Made by a program: the position numbers and the translations under genes. From Mycolicibacterium moriokaense (GTDB lineage Bacteria; Actinomycetota; Actinomycetes; Mycobacteriales; Mycobacteriaceae), in the NCBI RefSeq assembly GCF_003201655.1, contig NZ_QJJU01000008.1, forward strand, positions 162,780 through 226,779: 64,000 bases of DNA, written 5' to 3'. Shown piece after piece: positions 55,566 through 64,000 of this stretch (position 1 is the stretch's first letter; every line of letters starts with the position of its first letter). Under the pieces are notes generated by a model, which was given only the letters and a program-made list of their open reading frames with translations, was not told the DNA's origin and did no database searches.

Positions 55566-56651
55566 TGGTCGACCTGGACGCGCTGGAAGCCGCGGGAATC
55601 GTCAACGCGCGGGGACGAGCCGGCCTGATCGACTACCTCGACAAGCTCGGCTTCACGGCCGACGAGATGGTCGCGGCCGAGCGTCGCGGCCGGCTGTTCG
55701 CCCTCGCAGGCGATGTTCTGCAGTGGTCGGGCCCCCCGACGGACAGCCTGGGCGCGGCAGCAGATGCGCTCGGCGTACCAGTTGAGGACGTCGCGCACGC
55801 TTGGGCGTTGCTCGGCCTGACGGCGGCCGGACCCGACACACCCGCACTGAGCCAGGCCGATGTCGACGGCCTGGCGACCTGGGTCGCGATGAGGGCGATG
55901 ATGGGCGATGACGCCGCATCGGGCTGGCTGCGGGCAGTCGGTGCGTCCATGGCCCGCCTGGCGGAAGCCGAGGCGACGATGGGTCGCGCCGCACAGCCCG
56001 ACATTCAGATCGATCACACCCACGACGAGCTCACTTCGGCGCAGGCATACCGCGCAATCGCGGAGTTCATCCCCCGCATGATGGCGCTGATCGACGCCGT
56101 CCACCGCCATCATCTGATCAGCGCCCGAACCCACTTCGAGGGTGTTCAACGGGATATCTCGGCGAACGTGGTGTGCGGCATCGGATTTGCCGACCTGTCC
56201 GGCTTCACCGCGCTGACCCAGTTACTCACACCGGCGGAGTTGTCGGGGCTGCTCAAATGAGTTCAACGCCACGGTCAGCGAGGTGGTGCATTCCGCAGGC
56301 GGACGCGTGGTGAAATTCATCGGCGACGAGGTCATGTGGGCGAGCACGACGCCCGAACTGCTAGCCAAGACGGCGGTGGATCTCGTCGATCACCCAAAGG
56401 CGCGGGAGGCGCAGATGCAGGTCCGCGCCGGTCTCGACTACGGCACGGTGCTGGCCATGGGGGGCGACTACTTCGGTAATACGGTCAACCTGGCGGCCCG
56501 GCTTGTCGCGGCAGCGGAACCTGGACAGATCCTTGCCACCGCGGCCGTCCGCGACGAACTGCCCGAGTGGCCCGCTGTCGTCCAGGAACCGTTGACGCTC
56601 AAGGGTTTCGATCATCCGGTGACGGCCTACGATCTGCACGGTGGCAGCTGA
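55565..56651 (+). pseudogene. Tandem second adenylate cyclase copy, split by a +1 frameshift
   Basis: It starts with an ATG sharing one base with the first cyclase stop (TGATG) and aligns with that gene along its whole length. Frame one (55565-56260, 231 codons) ends at a TGA just after Asp210 and the LTPAELSGLL helix. The remaining catalytic half continues without interruption in another frame to 56651 (a separate start is possible at 56283). One extra A in CTCAAATGAG at 56255-56257 accounts for the shift: CTC-AAT-GAG restores the paralog frame. Both parts keep good codon use and catalytic motifs. Recent inactivation, sequencing error or programmed frameshifting are all possible. Confidence 0.88.
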
Positions 56652-56655
56652 CAGC

Positions 56656-56661
56656 TAGGCT
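56656..56661 (+). promoter_or_regulatory. Predicted -10 element (TAGGCT) of pepA
   Basis: TANNNT match eight bases before the GTG at 56670; the leader would be absent or a base or two long. Confidence 0.4.
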
Positions 56662-56669
56662 GGACGCTC

Positions 56670-58193
56670 GTGAGCACTGCAAACGCCGGTTACCAGGCCC
56701 CTTCCGTCACCGTCGCCTCGTCGCTGCCCAAGCGCGCAAGCGACGCCGTGTTGATCGTCCCCGTGGTCAGCGGGCAGGACGAGGACGCGACCGCGACCGT
56801 CGTCGCCAACCCGTTCCTCGACGCCGAGGCCGTCGGCGAGATCGAGGTCGGACTGAAGGCCCTCGGCGCCAAGGGTGGCGCCGAGCAGGTCACCCGGGTG
56901 GTGGCGCCGTCACTCCCGGTGGCCAGCGTTCTTGCGATCGGCCTCGGCAAAGACCGCGACGAGTGGCCCGCCGACCTGATTCGCCGCGCCGCGGGTGTTG
57001 CCGCGCGATCGTTGAACGGCACCGAGGCCGTCATCACCACGCTCTCCGACATCGACCTCGAGGCCGCTGTCGAGGGGCTGATCCTCGGCGCGTACCGGTT
57101 CAGCGACTTCCGTAGCGACAAGACAGCACCGAAGGACAAGGGCCTGCGGGAGATCACGGCGCTGACGGCAGACACCAAGGCGAAGACAAGGGCGGCCGCC
57201 GAACGCGCGACGGCGATCGCGACCGCGGTGGCCACTGCCCGCGATTTGGTCAACACCCCGCCGAGCCACCTGTACCCGGCCGAATTCGCCAAGCGTGCAA
57301 AGGCTTTGGGTGAGGCGACTGGCCTCGAGGTCGAGGTCCTCGACGACAAGGCCCTTGCCAAGGAGGGCTACGGCGGCGTGATCGGCGTCGGTAAGGGTTC
57401 GTCACGTCCGCCCAGGCTGGTCCGGTTGGCGCACCGCGGAGCCAAGTCGAAGAAGGCCAAGAAGGTGGCGCTGGTCGGCAAGGGCATCACATTCGACACC
57501 GGCGGCATCTCCATCAAGCCCGCGGCCAACATGCACCACATGACCTCCGACATGGGCGGAGCGGCCGCCGTGATCGCCACGGTGGTACTGGCGGCCAAAC
57601 AGCAGTTGCCGATCGACGTGATCGCGACGGTGCCGATGGCCGAGAACATGCCGTCGTCCACCGCGCAGCGGCCCGGCGACGTTCTCACCCAGTACGGCGG
57701 CATCACCGTCGAGGTGCTCAACACCGACGCCGAGGGCAGGCTGATCCTGGCCGACGCGATCGTGCGGGCCTGCGAGGACAAGCCCGACTACCTGATCGAG
57801 ACGTCGACGCTGACCGGCGCGCAGACGGTGGCGCTCGGCGCGCGCACGCCTGGCGTGATGGGCAGTGACGAGTTCAGAGACCGCGTCGCCTCGATCTCCC
57901 AGTCCGTCGGCGAAAACGGCTGGCCGATGCCGCTGCCGGAGGAGTTGAAGGACGACCTGAAGTCGACGGTGGCGGATCTGGCCAACGTCAGCGGCTCCCG
58001 CTACGCAGGCATGCTGGTCGCAGGGACGTACCTGCGCGAGTTCGTCGCCGACGGAGTGCAGTGGGCGCATATCGACATCGCCGCTCCTGCCTACAACACC
58101 GGAGGTCCGTGGGGCTACACCGGCAAGGGCGGCACCGGGGTGCCGACGCGCACGATGTTCGCCGTGTTGGAAGACATAGCCGCGAGCGGCTAG
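56670..58193 (+). CDS. pepA: Leucyl aminopeptidase, M17 family (PepA/PepB)
   Basis: 507 residues. Cytosolic hexameric di-metal aminopeptidase that removes N-terminal residues. The signature NTDAEGRL and the metal-binding [14 protein letters not shown] and [10 protein letters not shown] blocks are all present in the C-terminal domain. The start is the GTG at 56670. In M. tuberculosis the ortholog (Rv2213) is annotated pepB. The stop interlocks with the ephD stop (CTAG). Confidence 0.94.
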   Translation: MSTANAGYQAPSVTVASSLPKRASDAVLIVPVVSGQDEDATATVVANPFLDAEAVGEIEVGLKALGAKGGAEQVTRVVAPSLPVASVLAIGLGKDRDEWPADLIRRAAGVAARSLNGTEAVITTLSDIDLEAAVEGLILGAYRFSDFRSDKTAPKDKGLREITALTADTKAKTRAAAERATAIATAVATARDLVNTPPSHLYPAEFAKRAKALGEATGLEVEVLDDKALAKEGYGGVIGVGKGSSRPPRLVRLAHRGAKSKKAKKVALVGKGITFDTGGISIKPAANMHHMTSDMGGAAAVIATVVLAAKQQLPIDVIATVPMAENMPSSTAQRPGDVLTQYGGITVEVLNTDAEGRLILADAIVRACEDKPDYLIETSTLTGAQTVALGARTPGVMGSDEFRDRVASISQSVGENGWPMPLPEELKDDLKSTVADLANVSGSRYAGMLVAGTYLREFVADGVQWAHIDIAAPAYNTGGPWGYTGKGGTGVPTRTMFAVLEDIAASG

Positions 58194-59956
58194 ACCACCT
58201 TGCCGCGGGCCGTGCTGCGCATCGCCTGCGGCAGTAGGTGTGCCGCGCCGTAGACGAAGTACGCCTCCGGTGTGACGGGCCGGATCGGCTTGTTCTTCTT
58301 GACAGCCGACACGATCGCCTTCGCCACCTTGTCCGGGCCATACCGGCGCGCGGCGAACGCCTTCTCGATCTGCGCGCGGCGTGCTTCCACCTTGGCCTGC
58401 TTGCCCGCAGGCACGTCGAAGCGGGTGGTGTGCACGATGTTCGTGTCGATCACGCCGGGGCACACGGTCGTGAGACCGACGCCCGCCTGGTCAAGTTCGG
58501 CTCGAAGGCAGTCGCCGAACATGAACACCGCGGCCTTGCTCGTGGAGTACGCGTTCATCGACTGTTGCGGCGCATACGCTGCCATCGATGCCACGTTGAC
58601 GATGTGCCCCCCGGTACCACGGTCGACAAGTCTGCGTCCAAATGACCTGCAGCAGTTGACAACTCCACCGAAGTTGATGTCGATTACCCTGTCGAACTGC
58701 TCGCGCGGTGTGTCGAGGAACAGTCCGGCCTGGCCAACGCCCGCATTGTTCACCACGATGTCTGGCACGCCGTGCGTGGAGCTGACGTCCTCGGCGAAAC
58801 GCTCAACGGCATCGGCGTCCGCGACGTCCAATCTGTATGCGTGTGCGACGCCGCCACGGGCGGCGATCTGCGCGGCGGTGTCCTTGACGCTGGCCTCGTC
58901 GATGTCGCTGATCACCACTTCGGCGCCCTCACGGGCGAACGCCAGCGCGGTCTCGCGACCGATTCCGCTTCCCGCGCCGGTCACGGAAACCAAAGTGTCG
59001 CCGAAGTATTCGCGCGGACGCCCGACCTGCGCGCGCAGCAGCGCCCGACTTGCCGGTTTGCCTTCGAGGTGGTCGGCGAATTCGCGTACAGATTGTGCGA
59101 TTGTCGGCGCGTGCGACATCGGCGACCAGTGGCCCGCCTTGATATCGCGGCGCCACAGCCGCGGCACCCAATTCTTGGTGTCGTCGTACACGTAGGGCCG
59201 CACGAACGGGTCGCTGGTGTTGACGATGAGCTGAACAGGCACGTCGACGAAATGATCGGCCCTCGCCGAAGAAACACTGCGGAAGTAGTTGGCGCCGTAA
59301 ACCTTCAGGCTGTTGGCGGCGTCCGTCTTGTAGGTGTCGGAGTGGAGCAGTTTCTCCGCAGGGATTCCGTCCCGCACCACGAGCGCACGCCGCAGAGCCC
59401 CTGCCAGGAAACGGCGCACGACGAAGGGCGCGACTATTGGGACCGAAAAGAACCCCATGTAAGAGAAGGAAGCGAATTGGCTCAGCGCACGAAGGAACAG
59501 CTTCGGACGGTACGGCCGCTTGAGATTTCCGATGATGAAGCGGTTGAGGTGGTCGGCGCTTGGCCCGGACACCGATGTGAAGGACGCGACCCGTTCACTG
59601 GCGCCGGGACGGGCCAGGTATTCCCACATGCCCGCCGATCCCCAGTCGTGTGCCAGCACGTGTACCGGCTGCCCGGGCGCCATAGCGTCGATCACCGCGG
59701 CGAAGTCGTCCGCATAGCAGCTCATTTTGTAGGCCGAAACCGGTTTGGGCACAGAGGTTTTCCCGACACCGCGGTTGTCGTAGCGGATGATCCGGAACCG
59801 GTCGGCAAGCAGAGGGGCGATGCTGTCCCATACGACATGCGAATCGGGCCAGCCGTGCACCATTACCAGGGTGGGGCCGTCGGGGTTGCCCTGCTCGTAG
59901 GCCGCAATGCGGACCCCGTCGCTGCTGTCGACCATTCGTTCGGTGATCTCGGACAT
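58190..59956 (-). CDS. ephD: EphD, epoxide hydrolase fused to a short-chain dehydrogenase
   Basis: 588 residues from the ATG at 59956 with GGAGGTG upstream. The N-terminal alpha/beta hydrolase (about 1-290) has the oxyanion motif HGWPD and nucleophile elbow HDWGSAG. The C-terminal SDR (about 300-560) has the cofactor loop [12 protein letters not shown] and the catalytic YSTSK. In M. tuberculosis EphD has been linked to oxygenated mycolic acid metabolism. Both active sites look intact, so this is a real two-domain enzyme. The downstream-strand pepA stop overlaps by four bases. Confidence 0.92.
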   Translation of the reverse strand: MSEITERMVDSSDGVRIAAYEQGNPDGPTLVMVHGWPDSHVVWDSIAPLLADRFRIIRYDNRGVGKTSVPKPVSAYKMSCYADDFAAVIDAMAPGQPVHVLAHDWGSAGMWEYLARPGASERVASFTSVSGPSADHLNRFIIGNLKRPYRPKLFLRALSQFASFSYMGFFSVPIVAPFVVRRFLAGALRRALVVRDGIPAEKLLHSDTYKTDAANSLKVYGANYFRSVSSARADHFVDVPVQLIVNTSDPFVRPYVYDDTKNWVPRLWRRDIKAGHWSPMSHAPTIAQSVREFADHLEGKPASRALLRAQVGRPREYFGDTLVSVTGAGSGIGRETALAFAREGAEVVISDIDEASVKDTAAQIAARGGVAHAYRLDVADADAVERFAEDVSSTHGVPDIVVNNAGVGQAGLFLDTPREQFDRVIDINFGGVVNCCRSFGRRLVDRGTGGHIVNVASMAAYAPQQSMNAYSTSKAAVFMFGDCLRAELDQAGVGLTTVCPGVIDTNIVHTTRFDVPAGKQAKVEARRAQIEKAFAARRYGPDKVAKAIVSAVKKNKPIRPVTPEAYFVYGAAHLLPQAMRSTARGKVV

Positions 59957-59994
59957 CGCACCTCCGCACAATTAGTGGGACCGCTGGTACCGTA

Positions 59995-60351
59995 TCAGCG
60001 GTCGTCTAGCTCCTCGCGAAGGGCACGGTCACGTTCGATCCGCCGACGCGCGTCGTAGTCCCTCATCCGCTGCGGATAACCGACTTTCTGCACGTCGTAG
60101 ACCGGGATCTCGAGCCGATCGCCCAGCCGCCGGGCACCTGCGTCTCCCCCGGCCCTGCGCCGGGTCCACTCCCCGTCGGCGGCGACCAGCACGACGGTGA
60201 CGTCGGTGACGGTGGTCTTCGGCTCGACGAAGGCCTCCACACCCGTGTGTTCGGCCACCCATTGATACAGATATTGCAGATCGGCTGCGGGGTCACGGCC
60301 GTCGGCGGAACGCACCTTCTGGCCACCCCGAAACCTGTCGAACAGTCCCAC
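59995..60351 (-). CDS. Conserved 118-residue actinobacterial protein of unknown function
   Basis: From the GTG at 60351 with AGAAGGAG nine bases upstream. The opening [10 protein letters not shown] is followed by an alpha/beta domain ([19 protein letters not shown]) and a very charged C-terminal helix. No catalytic motif is recognisable. It lies 38 bases upstream of ephD on the same strand, so an operon is likely, and is divergent from dlaT. I do not remember a named homolog. Confidence 0.72.
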   Translation of the reverse strand: MGLFDRFRGGQKVRSADGRDPAADLQYLYQWVAEHTGVEAFVEPKTTVTDVTVVLVAADGEWTRRRAGGDAGARRLGDRLEIPVYDVQKVGYPQRMRDYDARRRIERDRALREELDDR

Positions 60352-60378
60352 TTGGACGTGGCTCCTTCTCTCTCACCT

Positions 60379-60388
60379 CTATCGATAG
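60379..60388. promoter_or_regulatory. Palindrome CTATCGATAG between divergent genes
   Basis: Perfect 10-base palindrome in the 147-base region between the 118-residue protein gene and dlaT. A plus-strand -10-like hexamer, GATAGT, overlaps its right half. It may be a promoter core or operator. Confidence 0.35.
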
Positions 60389-60498
60389 TGCCAGAGCCAC
60401 GAGTCCCTCAGTCTGCGGCGAACTGCGCGGGCAGACATGACAGGATGGGAACCGACATTCGACCACCTGCACCTGATCGTTCGAGGGAGCCCACGCAC

Positions 60499-62238
60499 AT
60501 GGCCATCTCCGTCCAGATGCCCGCACTCGGTGAGAGCGTCACAGAGGGGACCGTCACCCGCTGGCTCAAGCAAGAGGGCGACACGGTGGAACAGGATGAG
60601 CCGTTACTTGAGGTCTCCACCGACAAGGTCGATACCGAGATCCCTTCCCCGGTCGCTGGCGTGCTGACGAAGATCGTCGCTCAGGAAGACGACACGGTTG
60701 AGGTGGGTGGCGAGCTGGCGGTGATCGGTGAGGCCGGCGAGGGAGACGGACAAGCTCCTGCTGCGGAAGCCCCGCCCGCCGAAGAGCCCGCCGCGCAGCC
60801 CGAACCGGAACCGGAACCCGAACCGGAACCTGAGCCCGAACCCGAGCCCGAGCCCGAGCCCGAAACGAAACCCGCCGCACAGTCCTCAGGCGGAGGCCAG
60901 GCCACCTCGGTGAAGATGCCCGAGCTGGGCGAGTCGGTCACCGAGGGCACGGTGACGCGGTGGCTGAAGAAGGTCGGCGACTCCGTAGAGGTCGACGAGC
61001 CGCTGGTCGAGGTGTCCACCGACAAGGTCGACACCGAAATCCCGTCGCCAGTGGCTGGCACGCTGCTGTCCATCACCGCCGAAGAGGACGACACGGTCGC
61101 CGTCGGCGGGGAGCTGGCCAAGATCGGCGCAGCGGGCGCGTCGGCGGGCGAAGCACCCCAGCCGAAACCGGAACCCAAGCCCGAGCCCAAACCAGAGCCC
61201 AGGCCGCAGCCGGTCGCCGAGGCCAAGCCCGAACCCAAACCGGAGCCGAAGCTGGCACCCGCCGCGGAGGCGCCATCAGGCTCGGACTCCGCAGCGGGTC
61301 CGTATGTCACCCCACTGGTGCGAAAACTCGCCACCGAGAACAACGTTGACCTGGCGACGGTCAAGGGCACCGGTGTGGGCGGACGCATCCGCAAGCAGGA
61401 CGTGCTCGCCGTGGCGGAAGCCAAGAAGGCGCCCGCGGCAGCAGAAGGCGCGCCCGCCGCCGCTGCCAAGCCGCCGGCGGCTGCCGCGCCGACCCCCGCG
61501 CCTGCACTGGCACACCTGCGAGGCACCACGCAGAAGGCGAACCGGATCCGTCAGATCACGGCCAAGAAAACTCGCGAATCGTTGCAGGCGACAGCGCAAT
61601 TGACGCAAACCCACGAGGTCGACATGACCAAGATCGTGGCGCTGCGGACCCGCGCGAAGAACAAGTTCGCCGAACGCGAAGGCGTCAACCTGACGTACCT
61701 GCCGTTCTTCGCCGTTGCGGCTGTCGACGCCCTCAAGGCGCACCCGAACGTCAACGCCAGCTACAACGAGGACACCAAGGAGATCACCTACTACGACGCC
61801 GAGCACCTCGGCTTCGCGGTCGACACCGAGCAGGGTCTGCTCTCCCCGGTGGTCCACAACGCGGGCGACCTCTCGCTTGGCGGTCTGGCGCGGGCCATCG
61901 CGGACATCGCGGCACGCGCCCGGTCGGGCAACCTCAAGCCCGACGAGTTGTCCGGTGGCACGTTCACCATCACCAACATCGGCAGCCAGGGCGCGCTGTT
62001 CGATACCCCGATTCTGGTACCGCCGCAGGCGGCGATGCTGGGCACCGGCGCGATCGTCAAGCGTCCCCGCGTGGTCGTCGACGACAACGGCAACGAGTCA
62101 ATCGGCGTGCGGTCGGTGTGCTACCTGCCGCTGACCTACGACCACCGGCTGATCGACGGCGCCGACGCCGGCCGCTTCCTGACCACCATCAAGCGGCGGC
62201 TCGAAGAGGGCGCGTTCGAGGCCGACCTAGGTCTTTGA
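60499..62238 (+). CDS. dlaT: DlaT, dihydrolipoamide acyltransferase (E2), two lipoyl domains
   Basis: 579 residues from the ATG at 60499. Two lipoyl domains, with acceptor lysines Lys43 and Lys176 in [11 protein letters not shown], are followed by different linkers: Pro-Glu alternation after the first and Pro-Lys-Pro-Glu after the second. Then come a peripheral-subunit-binding domain (about 274-310) and the catalytic domain ending in [13 protein letters not shown] (His549, Asp553). In M. tuberculosis this E2 (Rv2215) serves pyruvate dehydrogenase and the peroxynitrite reductase/peroxidase. lipB and lipA downstream make its cofactor. Confidence 0.94.
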   Translation: MAISVQMPALGESVTEGTVTRWLKQEGDTVEQDEPLLEVSTDKVDTEIPSPVAGVLTKIVAQEDDTVEVGGELAVIGEAGEGDGQAPAAEAPPAEEPAAQPEPEPEPEPEPEPEPEPEPEPETKPAAQSSGGGQATSVKMPELGESVTEGTVTRWLKKVGDSVEVDEPLVEVSTDKVDTEIPSPVAGTLLSITAEEDDTVAVGGELAKIGAAGASAGEAPQPKPEPKPEPKPEPRPQPVAEAKPEPKPEPKLAPAAEAPSGSDSAAGPYVTPLVRKLATENNVDLATVKGTGVGGRIRKQDVLAVAEAKKAPAAAEGAPAAAAKPPAAAAPTPAPALAHLRGTTQKANRIRQITAKKTRESLQATAQLTQTHEVDMTKIVALRTRAKNKFAEREGVNLTYLPFFAVAAVDALKAHPNVNASYNEDTKEITYYDAEHLGFAVDTEQGLLSPVVHNAGDLSLGGLARAIADIAARARSGNLKPDELSGGTFTITNIGSQGALFDTPILVPPQAAMLGTGAIVKRPRVVVDDNGNESIGVRSVCYLPLTYDHRLIDGADAGRFLTTIKRRLEEGAFEADLGL

Positions 62239-62257
62239 GGAAGGACTTCCCCATCCC

Positions 62258-63166
62258 GTGTCCAACGCCGTCATCGCGATTGCGGGGTCTTCAGGTCTGA
62301 TCGGCTCGGCGTTGGTCTATGCGTTGCGGGCCACCGACCGCCAGGTGCTGCGGATCGTGCGCAGAGCTCCTTCGACCCCCGACGAGATGTTCTGGAACCC
62401 CGACACCGGCGAATTCGATTCGAACGCGCTGGCCGGTGTCGACGCCGTTGTCAATCTGTGCGGCGTCAACGTCGGACAGAAGCGGTGGTCGGGAGCGTTC
62501 AAGCAGAGCCTGCGGGACAGCCGCATCGACCCGACCGAGGTGCTGTCCGCCGCAGTGGTCGAGGCGGGCGTCCCCGCACTGATCAACGCCAGCGCGGTCG
62601 GCTACTACGGCGACACCGGTGGCCGCACCGCCGACGAAACCGCGCCTGCCGGTGAGGGTTTCATGGCCCAGCTCTGCGAGGATTGGGAAGCCGCGACCGC
62701 GGTCGCACAACTCAACGGCACCCGGGTGGTGCTGGTGCGCACCGGGCTGGTGCTTTCGCCGTCCGGCGGGATCCTTGGCCGCGTCAAACCGCTCTTCTCA
62801 TTGGGGCTCGGCGCCCGGTTGGGCAGTGGCCGCCAGTACATGCCGTGGATCAGTCTCGAGGACGAGGTGCGGGCACTTCTGTTCGCGATCGCGCACGACG
62901 ATGTGTCGGGTCCTGTCAACCTGACCGGGCCTGCGCCGGTGACCAACGCCGAGTTCACCGCCGCTCTCGGCCGCACCGTGAACCGGCCCACCCCGTTGAT
63001 GGTGCCGGGATTTGCGCTGCGGACATTGCTCGGCGAGTTCGCAGGCGAAGGCCTGCTCGGCGGGCAGCGCGCGATCCCTGCGGCGCTGGAGCGCGCGGGC
63101 TTTCACTTTCACCACAACACGATCGGCGAAGCGTTGGCCTTCGCGACAGCGCCGAACAACACATGA
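62258..63166 (+). CDS. TIGR01777/YfcH-type SDR-family NAD(P)-dependent epimerase (Rv2216-like)
   Basis: 302 residues from the GTG at 62258. The extended-SDR cofactor loop [10 protein letters not shown] is at residues 10-19, [12 protein letters not shown] contains the YYG motif typical of this subgroup, and the C-terminal DUF1731 region ends with [11 protein letters not shown]. The substrate is unknown. It sits between dlaT and lipB, and its stop overlaps the lipB start as ATGA, suggesting co-expression with lipoate metabolism, though no functional link is known. Confidence 0.88.
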   Translation: MSNAVIAIAGSSGLIGSALVYALRATDRQVLRIVRRAPSTPDEMFWNPDTGEFDSNALAGVDAVVNLCGVNVGQKRWSGAFKQSLRDSRIDPTEVLSAAVVEAGVPALINASAVGYYGDTGGRTADETAPAGEGFMAQLCEDWEAATAVAQLNGTRVVLVRTGLVLSPSGGILGRVKPLFSLGLGARLGSGRQYMPWISLEDEVRALLFAIAHDDVSGPVNLTGPAPVTNAEFTAALGRTVNRPTPLMVPGFALRTLLGEFAGEGLLGGQRAIPAALERAGFHFHHNTIGEALAFATAPNNT

Positions 63167-63867
63167 CCGGTAGCGTTAGGGCCATGGCGGCGTCCATCAG
63201 ATCGACGGCAGCGCCGGTCGACGTGAAGCGGCTCGGCACCGTCGACTACCAGGTGGCCTGGCAGCTCCAGCGCGAGCTTGCCGACGCCCGGGTCGCAGGC
63301 GGTCCGGACACCCTGCTGCTGCTCGAACACCCGTCGGTGTACACCGCGGGCCGCCGCACGCTTCCCGAGGAACGCCCTGTCGACGGCACTGCCGTCGTCG
63401 ACACAGACCGCGGCGGCAAGATCACTTGGCACGGGCCTGGGCAGCTGGTCGGCTATCCGATCATCGGCATGGCCGAACCACTCGATGTAGTGAATTTCGT
63501 TCGGCGCCTTGAAGAATCGGTAATCAAGGTGTGTGCAGGGCTGGGCCTGGAAACCGGACGCATCGATGGCCGCTCCGGGGTGTGGGTACCGCGCTCGAAT
63601 GCCGGGGGGATCGACGCCCGCGCCCGCAAGATCGCCGCCGTCGGCATCCGGGTGTCGCGCGCGACGACGTTGCACGGCTTCGCGCTCAACTGTGACTGCG
63701 ACCTCGCCGCGTTCTCGCCGATCGTGCCGTGCGGTATCGCCGACGCGGGCGTGACCTCGCTGACCGCCGAACTCGGCCGCAGGGTCGGGGTTGAGGACGT
63801 AATGGCGCCTGTCGCCGACGCCGTGTGTGACGCCCTCGACGGCCGCCTGGTAGTAGCGTTGACGTAG
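63163..63867 (+). CDS. lipB: LipB, octanoyl-[ACP]:protein N-octanoyltransferase
   Basis: 234 residues from the ATG at 63163. It moves octanoate from acyl carrier protein to lipoyl-domain lysines. [17 protein letters not shown], Lys156 (RARKIAAVG) and Cys190 (VPCGI) form the active site of the Cys/Lys dyad. A short insertion before ARKIA (about residues 145-153) is not in the M. tuberculosis protein as I remember it. A second ATG at 63184 is a possible start. The stop overlaps the lipA GTG by one base. Confidence 0.93.
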   Translation: MTGSVRAMAASIRSTAAPVDVKRLGTVDYQVAWQLQRELADARVAGGPDTLLLLEHPSVYTAGRRTLPEERPVDGTAVVDTDRGGKITWHGPGQLVGYPIIGMAEPLDVVNFVRRLEESVIKVCAGLGLETGRIDGRSGVWVPRSNAGGIDARARKIAAVGIRVSRATTLHGFALNCDCDLAAFSPIVPCGIADAGVTSLTAELGRRVGVEDVMAPVADAVCDALDGRLVVALT

Positions 63868-64000
63868 TGACAGTCGCGACGGGATCTAATGTCGGCCCTC
63901 CGCCTCCGGAAGGTCGAAAGCTGCTGCGTCTCGAGGTTCGCAATGCCGAGACGCCGATCGAGCGCAAGCCGCCGTGGATCAAGACGCGCGCCAAGATGGG
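63867..64000 (+). CDS. lipA: LipA, lipoyl synthase (5' end only)
   Basis: Only about 44 N-terminal residues are present before the window ends. The GTG at 63867 shares a base with the lipB stop (TAGTG). The visible [29 protein letters not shown] is the conserved opening of actinobacterial lipoyl synthase, a radical-SAM enzyme that inserts sulfur into octanoyl groups. The CxxxCxxC cluster motifs lie beyond the edge. Confidence 0.9.
   Translation, partial: MTVATGSNVGPPPPEGRKLLRLEVRNAETPIERKPPWIKTRAKM

Noticed and set aside
60790..60880. CRISPR-like or microsatellite array
   Set aside because: The periodic CCCGAACCGGAA-type sequence encodes the Pro-Glu linker of DlaT. There are no spacers, and the repeats are 6 bp, within a coding frame.

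Overview
The window is a GC-rich stretch of core chromosome from a mycobacterium, most likely a non-tuberculous Mycolicibacterium-type species. The evidence is gene content and order. From memory, the order runs almost gene for gene with the Mycobacterium tuberculosis segment Rv2153c (murG) to Rv2218 (lipA). It includes mycobacterial signature genes: mptA, mptC, pimB', lppM, pknL, mmpS3, ctaF, ripC and ephD. No tRNA, rRNA, CRISPR array, insertion sequence or prophage is visible. Relative to M. tuberculosis as I remember it, the PE_PGRS/IS material between murE and ftsI is absent, a flavin monooxygenase sits between pknL and aroG, cobU adjoins cobT-cobS, and the Rv2212-type cyclase is tandemly duplicated.

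Layout. 1-12.3 kb (minus): division and cell-wall operon mraZ-rsmH-ftsL-like-ftsI-murE-murF-mraY-murD-ftsW-murG, mostly start/stop overlapped, with MraZ boxes at its head. 12.5-18.8 kb: DUF3040 protein, GNAT acetyltransferase, LppM, prenyl synthase, MptA, and the divergent kinase/substrate pair PknL and Rv2175c-like. 19-20.7 kb: accessory flavin monooxygenase behind a BlaI/MecI-like operator. 20.7-33 kb: aroG, RNase AS, mannan and PIM glycosyltransferases, an acyltransferase/ArsA-like/SRPBCC cluster, FadD15, PimB', a metalloprotease and RipC. 33-46 kb: DnaQ-GIY-YIG nuclease, trpD, and the respiratory genes ctaE-qcrCAB and ctaC-ctaF with mmpS3, then asnB and adenosine kinase. 47-54.4 kb: A-type Fe-S carrier, glycerate kinase, cobUTS, ilvE and gcvT. 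54.4-64 kb: tandem adenylate cyclases (the second frameshifted), leucyl aminopeptidase, EphD, DlaT, an SDR epimerase, LipB and the start of lipA, so the E2 subunit lies with the lipoylation enzymes.

The genes cover envelope construction (peptidoglycan, LM/LAM/PIM), the aa3 oxidase and bc1 parts of the respiratory supercomplex, and central metabolism. Architecture is very compact. Eight of ten convergent pairs overlap at their 3' ends, four of them by interlocked 4-base stops. Several divergent pairs appear to be leaderless, with a TANNNT-like -10 element 6-8 bases before a GTG start.

No wholly new multi-gene system stands out. The best leads are the frameshifted cyclase copy, the BlaI/MecI-like operator before the monooxygenase, the ArsA-like gene without a normal start codon, the symmetric back-to-back promoter at 49.19 kb, and the ArsA/SRPBCC/acyltransferase cluster. 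All statements about homologs are from memory; no search was run.
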